NCBI GenBank assembly: GCA_964442745.1
Contig: CAYUAI010000053.1
Coordinates: forward strand, 1-28,571
Reading direction: 5' to 3'
DNA length: 28,571 nt
From: CAYUAI01 sp964442745
GTDB lineage: Bacteria; Pseudomonadota; Gammaproteobacteria; S012-40
Made by a program: the position numbers and the translations under genes. This document shows, piece after piece, positions 8,120-16,666 of this stretch. Position 1 is the first letter of the stretch. Each line of letters opens with the position of its first letter. Under the pieces are notes generated by a model. It saw nothing but the letters and a program-made list of their open reading frames with translations, did no database searches and had not been told where the DNA came from.

Positions 8120-9183
8120 AAATCATTGATCGCTACCTGGGTGTAACGATTGCTCGCTCGACATTATTTGTGTTGCTCGTCTTGTTAGCTTTATTTACCT
8201 TTTTTACCTTTGCTGATGAACTCAATAAGACCAGCCGAGGTAGTTACACCGCCTTGGGTGCTTTGGAATATTCGATCGTTACCATGCCGCGTATGGTGTA
8301 CCAGTTATTTCCTGTTTCTGCCTTATTGGGGGTATTGTTAGGTTTAGGTGGGTTGGCAAATCACTCTGAACTGACGGCCATGCGCTCGGCTGGCGTGTCG
8401 TTTCGTGACATGCTTCGATCGATTATGATGTTTGGTTTATTGCTGATGGTTATGGCGGTGTTATTAGGTGAGTTGTTAGCACCGAAGGCTGAGCGGTATG
8501 CGGAAGCAAAACGCTCGCTAGCAATGTATGGTGAAAATGCCTTCCAAGCCGATAGCGGTTTATGGATTCGTGATGGCATGAAGTTTATCAATATTCAGCA
8601 GCTTAAACCTGATGGTCGGTTAGGTATGGTTAATATATTTGAGTTGAACACGGAGCACCATATCACTCATGTGATTAAAGCGGAACAGGCGGTTTACAGT
8701 GGTGATGGACAGTGGACATTGCAAAATATGCAGTCATTGGATATTGGTGATGATCGGATTGAGATTACTCAGGCTCCCAGCGAACATTGGACTTCGCTAT
8801 TAAGTCCGGAGTTATTGAATGTGGTGGTTGTCAAACCAGAAACCATGTCTGCCTGGGTGTTGTTGCAATATGCTAACTATTTAACCGATAACGGGATTGA
8901 TGCGCGGAAATACATTCAGGCCTTTTGGGTAAAAATCGTATCGCCATTAAATACCGCCATCATGGTGCTATTAGCGTTACCTTTTATTCTTGGTCCTTTG
9001 CGCTCGGTGAGCGCCGGGCATCGCATCTTAGTGGGCACGATTGTCGGAATTGGGTTCCACATTCTCGGGCAAATTTTTGGCTATGTGGGGTTGGTTTATA
9101 ATTTAAATCCGATTTTTGCTGCGACGTTCCCAACGGTGCTCTTTGCTGGATTCGCTATTTACCTGCTGAAAAAAACGCGTTAA
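8116..9183 (+). CDS. lptG: LPS export ABC transporter permease LptG
   Basis: 355 residues. Start is GTG at 8116 in the GTGA overlap with the lptF stop; the resulting N-terminus MKIIDRYLGVTIARSTLFVL is typical of LptG. Same fold as LptF: N-terminal membrane segments with the LLGVLLGLGGLANHSELTAMRSAG coupling-loop region (described by position: residues about 73-96), a periplasmic domain (about 130-240) and C-terminal membrane segments including ILGPLRSVSAGHRI near 292-305. Works with LptF and the LptB ATPase. It ends 34 bases before the convergent soxB stop, with no evident terminator between. Confidence 0.94.
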   Translation: MKIIDRYLGVTIARSTLFVLLVLLALFTFFTFADELNKTSRGSYTALGALEYSIVTMPRMVYQLFPVSALLGVLLGLGGLANHSELTAMRSAGVSFRDMLRSIMMFGLLLMVMAVLLGELLAPKAERYAEAKRSLAMYGENAFQADSGLWIRDGMKFINIQQLKPDGRLGMVNIFELNTEHHITHVIKAEQAVYSGDGQWTLQNMQSLDIGDDRIEITQAPSEHWTSLLSPELLNVVVVKPETMSAWVLLQYANYLTDNGIDARKYIQAFWVKIVSPLNTAIMVLLALPFILGPLRSVSAGHRILVGTIVGIGFHILGQIFGYVGLVYNLNPIFAATFPTVLFAGFAIYLLKKTR

Positions 9184-9217
9184 TGAGGCATGGGAAGTTA
9201 TTGCGTCGCCGATTCCT

Positions 9218-10969
9218 TTAGCTGGACTTTGGTGACTTGGCGAAACCTGGATTATTTTTTACATTAACGAGTTGAGGTTGGTTCAGTTGTTTAATCTTTA
9301 TGGTTTTTTTGTTGCGTAAATATTCAGCAACAAGATTCCAAATGGCAATGTTTTCTTTAACCTCGGGTTGCACACTCGCCCAGCCAGCCACTGAATATTT
9401 CTTTCTTGCATCAATGGGTTTACCGTTAAGTTCCAGCTGACTAATACGGTGCCCCATCGCTTGATTGGGGTCGAGTATATATTTTAATCCGCCTGCTCGC
9501 ACCATGTCGCCGCCTTGTTGGTAGTACGGATCTTTGTTAAATAAATTGTCAGCAACATCTTCGAGCACTCGCTTGATACGTTCGCCGGTTAACACATTGC
9601 GGGTGACGGTGGGATAGGTAATTGCCGTTTGTGCCATGACGTCTTCAAAGGTGATGGTTTCGCCTGGTAGCTTAGTAGTGCCCCAGCGAAACCCCGGTGA
9701 AAATGCGATCTCTGTCTCTTGATGTTCCATCATCGCGTCTAATATCACTTGGTCGAAGGTGCCATTGAAATTACCGCGCCGGTACAGTAACTCATCAGTG
9801 ACAGCCAGTTTTTCTGTTAATTTTTTGTGAAAAGGGGCTCTGATTTTTTCAATGTAGGCACTCATTTTTGGGTCAGCGGGTAACAAGTTTGAAAATACCG
9901 GGATGATTTTGCATTGGTAGCCTTTGACTTGGCCATTTTTTACCGAAAAATCCAGGGTTGTTAAAAATTTGCCATTGGAGCCTGAATTGATGACTAGGGT
10001 GGCTTTACCTTCTGGGTTTTTGATTTGAATGGGGGCGGGCACCGCATCGTGCGTGTGTCCGCCGAGAATGGCGTGTATTCCTCTGATTCGGCTGGCGAGT
10101 TTGAGGTCAACGTCCATGCCGTTGTGTGAAAGTAATACAACGACCTGAGCGCCTTGTTTTTTTGCCTTATTGACGGTGATCTGTAGTTCATCTTCTCGGA
10201 TTCCAAAACTCCAATCTGGGACGAGGTGCCTGGGGTTGGCAATCGGGGTGTAGGGAAAGGCTTGGCCAATGATGCCTACCTTGACTCCGTTGACTTGCTT
10301 GATGACGTAGGGAGTAAAGACCGCTTCTTCCCATTCGTTATCAATAATGTTTTGCGCGACAAAATCAATTTTTCCTTTCAATTGTTCATTGACAATTTCT
10401 GTGACCCGTTCAGCACCAAAGGTGAATTCCCAGTGAGCGGTCATCACGTCAACACCGAGTAGCAGGCAGGCATCCACCATGTCTTGACCATTTGTCCACA
10501 GCGAGGTAGCGGAGCCTTGCCAGGTATCGCCGCCATCCAGCAATAATGCGCCGGGGCGTTGGGCGCGTAGTTTGTTAATTAATGTGGCAAGATGGGCAAA
10601 GCCACCGACTTTGCCGTATTGTTTAGCGGCTTCGATAAAGTTAAGGTAAGTATGCGCGTAGGATAAGCGTGAGTGAGTCTGTAAATTGAATTGCTTGATA
10701 AGGTGCTTTCCGACTAAGTGAGGTGCTTTGTTAAACATACCGGCCACGCCAATATTAATCTGTGGCTCCCGAAACCACACGGGAAGCAATTGGGCATGAC
10801 AGTCGGTAAAGTGCAATAAGGAAACATTTCCATAGTTGGGGATTTCATAAAAGTCACTCGGTGCTTTTGTGGCAGAGAGGGGGGATGCGGCAGTTAAACC
10901 AGGAAAGGTTAAACCGCTGGCGGTGGCGACCGCAAGGACTTCAAGAAATTCTCGGCGCGATAAACTCAT
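9218..10969 (-). CDS. soxB: Thiosulfohydrolase SoxB
   Basis: 583 residues. A twin-arginine signal (SRREFL, residues 4-9, then a hydrophobic stretch to about 30) sends it folded to the periplasm. It belongs to the calcineurin-like/5'-nucleotidase superfamily with a dimanganese site: HFTDCHAQ (53-60), LDGGDTWQG (145-152), HWEFTFG (179-185), SHNG (281-284) and GGHTHD (303-308) are all present. SoxB hydrolyses the terminal sulfonate from S-thiosulfonate bound to SoxY, releasing sulfate. GGAGG lies 9 bases before the ATG. Unlike the other sox genes it is separated from soxA by about 310 bases holding a strong terminator, so it probably has its own promoter in 10970-11220. Converges with lptG. Confidence 0.97.
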   Translation of the reverse strand: MSLSRREFLEVLAVATASGLTFPGLTAASPLSATKAPSDFYEIPNYGNVSLLHFTDCHAQLLPVWFREPQINIGVAGMFNKAPHLVGKHLIKQFNLQTHSRLSYAHTYLNFIEAAKQYGKVGGFAHLATLINKLRAQRPGALLLDGGDTWQGSATSLWTNGQDMVDACLLLGVDVMTAHWEFTFGAERVTEIVNEQLKGKIDFVAQNIIDNEWEEAVFTPYVIKQVNGVKVGIIGQAFPYTPIANPRHLVPDWSFGIREDELQITVNKAKKQGAQVVVLLSHNGMDVDLKLASRIRGIHAILGGHTHDAVPAPIQIKNPEGKATLVINSGSNGKFLTTLDFSVKNGQVKGYQCKIIPVFSNLLPADPKMSAYIEKIRAPFHKKLTEKLAVTDELLYRRGNFNGTFDQVILDAMMEHQETEIAFSPGFRWGTTKLPGETITFEDVMAQTAITYPTVTRNVLTGERIKRVLEDVADNLFNKDPYYQQGGDMVRAGGLKYILDPNQAMGHRISQLELNGKPIDARKKYSVAGWASVQPEVKENIAIWNLVAEYLRNKKTIKIKQLNQPQLVNVKNNPGFAKSPKSS

Positions 10970-11087
10970 ATAAAGAAACCTCCATTGGTGAGTTACATAA
11001 GCTCACCTAGCATTGTTCAAGCCCACATTGAGCACCTATCATTTAATCTCACTTGATCCTTGATTCCCCAGAAATTTTTCGTCAGTC

Positions 11088-11109
11088 GGCCATACAACAA
11101 CGTATGGCC
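11088..11109. repeat. Perfect 8-base inverted repeat in soxB leader
   Basis: GGCCATAC (11088-11095), six bases (AACAAC), GTATGGCC (11102-11109). It sits about 120 bases before soxB. There is no proper T-run on the minus strand after it (GACTGACGAAAAATTT follows), so it is not a standard terminator for leftward transcription; a regulator operator or an RNA hairpin in the leader is possible. Confidence 0.5.
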
Positions 11110-11220
11110 TCTTTCAGAACTCCCCCCCCGGTGAAATCAATTCTCATTGCGATTTTCAAGCGCTAGGCGGTCCAATGTCGGTTAAAAGCTATATAGGGTA
11201 TAATATTTATTTCGTTGACT

Positions 11221-11257
11221 AAAAAGCCGGTGCTTATAGGACAGACACCGGCTTTTT
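11221..11257. terminator. Strong bidirectional intrinsic terminator after soxA
   Basis: AAAAAGCCGGTG (11221-11232) and CACCGGCTTTTT (11246-11257) are exact reverse complements around a 13-base loop. The stem core GCCGGTG/CACCGGC is GC-rich and ends in T5 on either strand, so it can terminate in both directions. It lies 22 bases beyond the soxA stop and marks the end of soxXYZA. Confidence 0.9.
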
Positions 11258-11279
11258 AGGTTAAGTTTTGAAAGTGAGA

Positions 11280-12113
11280 TTATTTTCTTGCGCCAGGTCC
11301 ATTGGACGGCAAGCTATTGCTCATGAAAGTTAAGAAATATTCTAGGTTTCGATATTCTTCGCTCTGTGCAGGAAAGGGTTTTGCCCTTACTTGTTTGTTA
11401 CATCCGGTGAATCGGCGATGCAAGGTTCCCATGGCTCCCCATTTTGAGCGGTAAACAGGAAAATGCGTGGTATGGCCAAAGGCTGGGCTTAACAGGTCCG
11501 CCCGGATTTTCTTCCCTACGTTGTCGATATGGCAATGGGCACAGGCCATATTGAGTTGGCCTCGGCGAGCGTAATAGAATTTTTTTCCATTTTCATACGC
11601 CGCTTCCGCCGCTTTATTCGGTATTTTTATGTCAATAATTTTTCCCCGAGAGGTATAATGCATATAAGCAGAAACGGCAGCAATCGACCCCTTTTTATAT
11701 TTATAAGGTTTTTCTCCATTGGCTTCACGGCATTCATTGATCGCCAGTTCTAGGGTGACAACTTTATTTCTTTCGGTATCAAATTTGGGGAATGTGTGAG
11801 CAACGCTAATACCTCCGTTGGCAAAACAGTCGGCTAAGCTTTTACCATTTTTGAAGGGGGTATTAAAGAGTGTTTCTCCTTCTTCGATGGACAACTCATA
11901 AGGAGGAAACTCTTCAATGGCTTCCCATTGTTCTCGAGAGGCAGCATCTATCGCATAGATTCCATTGGCAAAATCATTAATTTCTACCATAGGAAATTTC
12001 TTTTTATAATAGTCCTGAAAAATTCGTTGGTCATCCATTGGGGTTGCGTTTGCCGTGCTAGTGGCTCCGCAAATAACCCCTAGTACGGCCATTAATGCGA
12101 GCAATTTGCGCAT
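11280..12113 (-). CDS. soxA: Sulfur oxidation c-type cytochrome SoxA (single heme)
   Basis: 277 residues with a Sec signal peptide (cleavage likely after about residue 23, TANA). One heme-binding motif, CAHCH, is at 191-195. The cysteine C238 (RFTGCNKQVRAKPF) is the known heme ligand that is modified to persulfide and marks the active site, where SoxXA joins thiosulfate to the SoxY cysteine. The N-terminal half lacks a CXXCH motif; C96 and C128 (LADCFANGG, AINECRE) are in place for a structural disulfide, so this is the single-heme SoxA type rather than the diheme one. AAGGAG lies 7 bases before the ATG. Last gene of soxXYZA, followed by a strong terminator. Confidence 0.96.
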   Translation of the reverse strand: MRKLLALMAVLGVICGATSTANATPMDDQRIFQDYYKKKFPMVEINDFANGIYAIDAASREQWEAIEEFPPYELSIEEGETLFNTPFKNGKSLADCFANGGISVAHTFPKFDTERNKVVTLELAINECREANGEKPYKYKKGSIAAVSAYMHYTSRGKIIDIKIPNKAAEAAYENGKKFYYARRGQLNMACAHCHIDNVGKKIRADLLSPAFGHTTHFPVYRSKWGAMGTLHRRFTGCNKQVRAKPFPAQSEEYRNLEYFLTFMSNSLPSNGPGARK

Positions 12114-12173
12114 CGTTTGACTCCTTTATTCTGTAGAACTTTAGTTATTTTACGATTGGAATGGTGATAGCAT

Positions 12174-12491
12174 TTACTTTACCTGAGCTTCTTTTGAATC
12201 ACTATTACCTTTGTTGTCTAACCACGCGATTTTTATCGTGTCGCCTTTGTTTGCGCCATGGAATTTAAAAGATAAATAGGGGTTTTTTGATACAGCAATA
12301 CCCCAGTTAGCTGTAAAGATAATGGCGCCATTATGTTCACAGGTGACTTCTTTAATAAAATGAGCGGGTATTTTCTTACCTGTTTTTGAGTCCTTGCGCA
12401 GACCTGTTTCCATATTATGCTTGATTAGTGCTTTGATTTCAGTTGCATTGCCTTTTATTTTGGCGCGAATTTTGATGGAATTCTTGGCCAT
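12174..12491 (-). CDS. soxZ: Thiosulfate oxidation carrier complex protein SoxZ
   Basis: 105 residues, the usual size. Family features: IKIRAKIKGNATEIKALIKH near the N-terminus, METGLRKDSKTGKKIPAHFI (28-47), then an immunoglobulin-like beta sandwich ending with DTIKIAWLDNKGNSD. SoxZ partners SoxY in the periplasm, and the pair carries sulfur intermediates between SoxXA and SoxB. It has no signal peptide of its own, as normal: it is exported bound to SoxY. GAGG precedes the ATG by about 9 bases. Lies between soxY and soxA with short gaps (about 60 bases each). Confidence 0.96.
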   Translation of the reverse strand: MAKNSIKIRAKIKGNATEIKALIKHNMETGLRKDSKTGKKIPAHFIKEVTCEHNGAIIFTANWGIAVSKNPYLSFKFHGANKGDTIKIAWLDNKGNSDSKEAQVK

Positions 12492-12555
12492 TATCGTTAT
12501 TCCTCATCGTAATAATATAGCTTAAAAATCATTGACAGCTGACTGTGGATAAAAA

Positions 12556-13029
12556 CTATCCACCGCAACCTCCAATGGTCACTTTCACGGTTTTATTCGC
12601 TCTATAAAGCTTGCCATCTGATTTTATGATGGCGATGACATTTGAGGTTTCACGCATTTTGATGCGTGTCGACACAAAGCCGCTGACATGGCTGGTGAGA
12701 TCAAAGTTCGCCGCTAAAGGCTGAGGATTTTTGTCCACAAAAATACTTATATTTTCTACGTTAGAGAGTGTTGTCGAAATGGTGATGGGTACGACCGCTC
12801 CGTTTTCTGCAATATCCGGTGCTTTAATTTTTATGTCGCCGCTATCTACTATATTGGAGCTATCAAATAACTGAGTCAGTGAGTCATCAAGAGACTTAGA
12901 TGCAAAAGCATTTTCCGGCCAAGCTGCAAGGACTTCTTTGGGTTTGAGCAGGCCGGCACTCACCGCGACTCCGAGCGCGCTGGTTGCCAGCGTGCTTTTT
13001 AAAAACGTTCTGCGTTTCATCTTCACCAT
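12556..13029 (-). CDS. soxY: Thiosulfate oxidation carrier protein SoxY
   Basis: 157 residues. A twin-arginine signal (KRRTFLKS, residues 5-12, then hydrophobic residues to about 36) exports it together with SoxZ. The protein ends in VTIGGCGG; C155 in this flexible arm is the residue to which sulfur intermediates are covalently attached. The middle is the usual beta sandwich (VVPITISTTLSNVENISIFV). Start at 13029 is chosen because AGGAGA ends about 5 bases before it; the Met at residue 4 is spaced less well. Second gene of soxXYZA. Confidence 0.96.
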   Translation of the reverse strand: MVKMKRRTFLKSTLATSALGVAVSAGLLKPKEVLAAWPENAFASKSLDDSLTQLFDSSNIVDSGDIKIKAPDIAENGAVVPITISTTLSNVENISIFVDKNPQPLAANFDLTSHVSGFVSTRIKMRETSNVIAIIKSDGKLYRANKTVKVTIGGCGG

Positions 13030-13057
13030 TGTCTCTCCTAGCTAAACTTTTAATTCT

Positions 13058-13429
13058 TTAAAGCGTGTGAATAAATTCTACAATCTTGTCTATTTCTTCT
13101 TCAGATAATATAGCGTGTCGCCCGAAAGGCGGCATAATTGTATTTGGATTATTTTTGGTTGCATCCCATATCTGGGCTCGCAATTGGGATTTATCCGGAT
13201 ACCTGTCTTTCATATTGACCAGAGGAGGGCCTATATTACCGGGCAAACTGCCTCCTTCAATGGCATGACAGGCTAAACAATTGCCTTTTTTTCGATGAAA
13301 TGCGGTTTTTTTCCCCTCTTCTATTATTTTTGCCTCTACCGCCAATGCATTATTGGTTAAAATGATAGAACTGCCTAATATGACAATAAAAGCGATTGCC
13401 ATGGAAATTAGGCGTTTTATTATCCTCAT
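13058..13429 (-). CDS. soxX: Sulfur oxidation c-type cytochrome SoxX
   Basis: 123 residues with an N-terminal signal peptide (hydrophobic 9-25, likely cleavage after NALA at about 30). One class I heme site, CLACH (51-55), and the axial methionine in TIMPPFGRH (M99). The sequence GSLPGNIGPPLVNMKDRYPD (60-79) is typical of SoxX. SoxX pairs with SoxA to form the SoxXA cytochrome that initiates thiosulfate oxidation. AAGGAG is 8 bases before the ATG. First gene of the unit; the promoter should be in 13430-13668, where TATACT on the minus strand (about 13544-13549) is a possible but unproven -10 element. Confidence 0.95.
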   Translation of the reverse strand: MRIIKRLISMAIAFIVILGSSIILTNNALAVEAKIIEEGKKTAFHRKKGNCLACHAIEGGSLPGNIGPPLVNMKDRYPDKSQLRAQIWDATKNNPNTIMPPFGRHAILSEEEIDKIVEFIHTL

Positions 13430-13668
13430 TCAGTTTCTCCTTAAGTTTTTTTTTGAACAATTATGGCATTTACCTGTATTTACTTTCGTCGCCATCGATG
13501 TGGTCTGGTTTTATCCTTACGACGCCTCAATTGGTTAAAATTTAGTATAGCTCGGTGTCTGCTGAAGTATAAAAATACTGCACTTATTACTTAAGCATAT
13601 ATGATCGTTTTGTTTACACAATTAAACAAGTCTTATTTAGGTATAGAATTGCTCTCTGGTAATTATTG

Positions 13669-15186
13669 CTAGAGTTGTTTTTCTAAAATTGACAATTCTT
13701 TTAATTGTTTGATTCGCTCTTCAATGCGGTTCATTTCAATGGCATTAATATCTTTTTTTCGTCGTGCTAAGTTGAGTTGTTCGATGGCGTTTCTGGTGTA
13801 TCCATGTAAGAAGTAGTATTCAGCCAACGCTTGATGAGCTAAACCAGGATGCTTAGCATCGCCTTCTGCTTTTGCCAGTAATTCGTAATAGATGGGGGAT
13901 AGACGTTGATTTTTAAGGGTGTACAGCGTTTTTTTTGCTTCTGCTGCTTTACCAACCCGCAAGAGTGTTTCTGCGTAACGATAGGTCAAAGCAATATTGT
14001 GAGGGTTTAATTTGAGCGCATCTTCGTAGATACGAAGCCCCTCTTGGTTATTATTTGCCGCCACTTCGGTATTAGCGAGCAAAATAAGATAAGGGATGCG
14101 TTCTCGGTCTAGGGCGATGAGTCTTTTAATTTGTTGGTGGGCCTTGGATATTTTATTCGCTTTTAGCAGTGCATGCCCGTAAGCGTAAATCTGTGCGAAT
14201 TTATTCTTATAATTGCCTTCATGCATCTCGGCTTCTATTCTTTTGACAAGTCTGACAGGGTCATCGGTGGTGATGGTACGGAGTTTTGCGCGGGTTAAAT
14301 AAAATAAAAAATTGTCCGGTGTGGGGGTGAATTTATAGGCTTCTGCTCGGTCTCTCGCTTCAGCGATCCGAGTGTTTGTCACCGGATGGGTGCGTAAAAA
14401 TTCAGGGACACTGGTATCAAATAGTCGATCGGCCTGTTGCAGCCGTTCAAAAAATGTCGCCATACTGTTCGGGTTAAAGCGTGATTGTGCTAAAACCTGC
14501 ATGCCGATATGGTCGGCTTCTTGTTCATGAGTACGGGTAAAATTTATTTGAGTTTGCAGATTCGCCGCAATGGTTGCGGCGAGGGCCGCTTCGGCAATGT
14601 TGACATTTTGACCGCTTAAAATAATAGCGGCAATCAGGGCGGCAGCGGTGGGTAAGCTTAATTTTCCAGCGGCATCAAAAGCACGCTCTAGGTGGCGTTG
14701 GGTGACGTGCGCAATTTCGTGAGCCATGACCGCGGCTAATTCACTTTCATTTTCAGCCGTGAGGATCAGACCGGCATTCACGCCGATGTTTCCGGCGGGA
14801 CCGGCAAAAGCATTTATCGTTGAATCGTTGACCACAAAAAAACGAAATATTTTCGTTTTATAATCACTATGTGCTACTAATCGGTAACCTAGATTCCAAA
14901 TGTAGTCCTCGATTTCAGGGTCTTCAATGATCGGTAGGCCTTGGCGAATGCTGCGCATAATCGCTTCGCCCCGTATTTGATCATCTTGTGCTGAATGTGT
15001 TTGGCTGTTTGCACCGATTTCAGGTAGCGTAACTTCAGCGAGCAATGTTGTGCCGTAGCTATTGCTGAGCAAAATGAGACAAGAGAAGACAATCCATCGT
15101 TTCCAGCCAGGCGAAGCAGACATGTGATGTGAGGCGATGATCGATATACCTAAAAATTGGAACGAATGATTAACATGGGATTGCAT
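13669..15186 (-). CDS. bepA: Periplasmic M48 metalloprotease with TPR repeats, BepA-like
   Basis: 505 residues as drawn. Zinc protease motif HEIAH at 156-160 and third ligand Glu in HEQEADHIG (E223). The AFAGPAGNIGVNAGLI stretch before the active site is typical of M48 BepA/YfgC. The second half (about 300-490) is helical repeats of TPR type, e.g. LKLNPHNIALTYRYAETLLR. BepA works in the periplasm on outer-membrane protein assembly (LptD, BAM). A signal-like hydrophobic segment (WIVFSCLILLS, about 31-41) follows a second Met at residue 22, so translation may start at 15123 rather than 15186; neither has a good ribosome site. Stands alone between soxX and a small unknown gene. Confidence 0.88.
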   Translation of the reverse strand: MQSHVNHSFQFLGISIIASHHMSASPGWKRWIVFSCLILLSNSYGTTLLAEVTLPEIGANSQTHSAQDDQIRGEAIMRSIRQGLPIIEDPEIEDYIWNLGYRLVAHSDYKTKIFRFFVVNDSTINAFAGPAGNIGVNAGLILTAENESELAAVMAHEIAHVTQRHLERAFDAAGKLSLPTAAALIAAIILSGQNVNIAEAALAATIAANLQTQINFTRTHEQEADHIGMQVLAQSRFNPNSMATFFERLQQADRLFDTSVPEFLRTHPVTNTRIAEARDRAEAYKFTPTPDNFLFYLTRAKLRTITTDDPVRLVKRIEAEMHEGNYKNKFAQIYAYGHALLKANKISKAHQQIKRLIALDRERIPYLILLANTEVAANNNQEGLRIYEDALKLNPHNIALTYRYAETLLRVGKAAEAKKTLYTLKNQRLSPIYYELLAKAEGDAKHPGLAHQALAEYYFLHGYTRNAIEQLNLARRKKDINAIEMNRIEERIKQLKELSILEKQL

Positions 15187-15314
15187 AGCTTAAAACGTGC
15201 ACGGACTCTCCTTGGACGCTGGTTTAATCGTATATTTAGTTAGCACGATGTGGGTTTAGCGTGCATATTTACCTCATCAGAAATCCGTCGGAGTCACTAA
15301 GTGAATGTGATTAT

Positions 15315-15626
15315 TTATTTTCCAGAGTGAGGGCTGGAAGAGTAATGTGTCATTTCTGTCCGGTTTTGCCAGTTTTTTTCGGTGAGCAGTGCTTCGGGTA
15401 CATATAATCGATTCTGCTTGATTATGGCGATCGTTTTAACGATCTTGACAATATCATCATATCTAATTTTGCGCAGCATCGCGTCTTTTCCTTTCATACG
15501 AACAATTAAGCCGTCTTGATGGCGCGTCATGACATAGACATCTGCCGGGTGAAGTCTAGCGTTTTGACTTGGGTCTCGTATTGTCAGTGTGTATTGAGTA
15601 TCAATTTGAAAATCGTTTTTATCCAA
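15315..15626 (-). CDS. Unrecognised small protein, possibly a small beta-barrel
   Basis: 103 residues. Not recognised. No signal peptide, membrane segment or cysteine. Residues about 10-65 alternate in the manner of a small beta-barrel (YTLTIRDPSQNARL, ADVYVMTRHQDGLIVRM, RKIRYDDIVKIVKT), which in general shape resembles Sm/SH3-like barrels; that is inference only. The last 20 residues are polar and probably disordered. The start is ATG at 15626, preceded by a purine-poor stretch with no strong ribosome site. It lies about 130 bases upstream of bepA on the same strand and diverges from tusA across about 670 bases. It is called a gene because of length, sensible composition and its position in an otherwise empty interval. 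Confidence 0.6.
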   Translation of the reverse strand: MDKNDFQIDTQYTLTIRDPSQNARLHPADVYVMTRHQDGLIVRMKGKDAMLRKIRYDDIVKIVKTIAIIKQNRLYVPEALLTEKNWQNRTEMTHYSSSPHSGK

Positions 15627-16300
15627 GGTGGTTACTCTTTTACTAAAGTCAGTTATTTCAGCTCAGCTCGGCAATCCGTGCAAAAATTATTCAGCGAAGT
15701 ATTTGACATTGTTTGCTTTATTTTTCTTCATTTGATTTCCGCAAAAGATGTTCTTATTTATCGCTTCAAATGGATGGATTCAAGTGTACCACCAATTGTT
15801 ACTTTAATTCTCAGGGGCTGTTTATTTGTTTATAGGGTTGAATATTTTTTTAGCACATATTAATAATATCTATTTGCCTGTGGTATTGCATCGGTTATTA
15901 AATAGTAAGTTGTGGTATTAATCGTGCCTCTTATCCGCTCAGCTATTCGCTGTCGGAAGCGATTGGTGTGGGTTATTACTCCTGAATTTAGGTGGTCGTA
16001 CGCTTAATAGCCTTAGCTTAGATTGGGTTCTTCAATATGGCAAGCACGGTTCAAAGCGAGTTGCACTGGCTTTCACTGTCATGTTTTGCTAAGGATAGGA
16101 TAACACCATCAACTAGAGTAGTAATGCCTTCGGAAATAATTTATCGAATACAAAAGCTTAAAGTCTAATGGTGGTGATATGGTGTGCTTACTGTGCTTTC
16201 CTATATACTTTAGGTCAATGATTATGAGTGTTGGTGTGTGGCCGCAACCATCGAACATGGGTAATTGAGTTTTCACAATGAGACGCAAAGGAGCGTATGA
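15627..16300. other. Intergenic region upstream of tusA
   Basis: About 670 bases with no convincing gene. Open frames at 15516-15863 (plus) and 16109-16318 (minus) overlap real genes or lack ribosome sites and family resemblance. TATACT at 16204-16209 is a possible -10 for tusA, without a convincing -35. No terminator, tRNA or repeat was seen. Confidence 0.4.
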
Positions 16301-16531
16301 ATGGCTGAATTTGATCAAGAATTGGATGCATCCGGCTTAAACTGTCCACTCCCCATTTTAAGGGCAAAAAAAAGCTTGGCAGGTATCGCGTCCGGGCAAA
16401 TATTGCGCATTATTGCCACAGATCCAGGCTCTACAAAAGATTTTGAAGCATTTACCAAGCAGACAGGTAATGAGCTATTGGAATCTAAAGAGGAAGGAGG
16501 GAAATTTTATTTTTTAATCAGGAAAAGCTAA
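16301..16531 (+). CDS. tusA: Sulfurtransferase TusA
   Basis: 76 residues, standard size. DASGLNCPLPILRAKKSLAG (9-28) holds the CPxP motif; C15 carries sulfur as a persulfide. TusA is a cytoplasmic sulfur carrier that hands persulfide sulfur between DsrE-type proteins and, in sHdr organisms, to the sHdr system, as well as serving tRNA thiolation in other bacteria. AAGGAG is 7 bases before the ATG. Its position before dsrE2 and the shdr genes argues for the sulfur-oxidation role. A rhodanese gene, which often accompanies tusA-dsrE2, is not present nearby. Confidence 0.96.
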   Translation: MAEFDQELDASGLNCPLPILRAKKSLAGIASGQILRIIATDPGSTKDFEAFTKQTGNELLESKEEGGKFYFLIRKS

Positions 16532-16666
16532 CAGTATTGGCCGTCGTTAAATTTTCGTTGGCCTATTTAATGTGGGTGCTGAGAGCTAAATTTTTTTAGA
16601 CATGGTGATATTTTGCTCTGTCTGAAATTATTCGATACTAAAAAAGCTTAGCGGAGACAGGGGATA

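Larger units (their letters stand above)
10970..11279. promoter_or_regulatory. soxA-soxB intergenic region, likely soxB promoter
   Basis: About 310 bases between soxA's end and soxB's start, both leftward. The soxA-side end has an intrinsic terminator, so soxB needs its own promoter here. A palindrome at 11088-11109 is listed separately. GGAGG of soxB is at about 10979-10983 on the minus strand. No -35/-10 pair stands out enough to state. Confidence 0.45.

Noticed and set aside
13544..13549. TATACT on the minus strand as soxX promoter -10
   Set aside because: No acceptable -35 at 16-18 bases; kept only as a remark under soxX.
16109..16318. 69-residue minus-strand frame overlapping the tusA start
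   Set aside because: Overlaps the tusA ribosome site and N-terminus, no family features.
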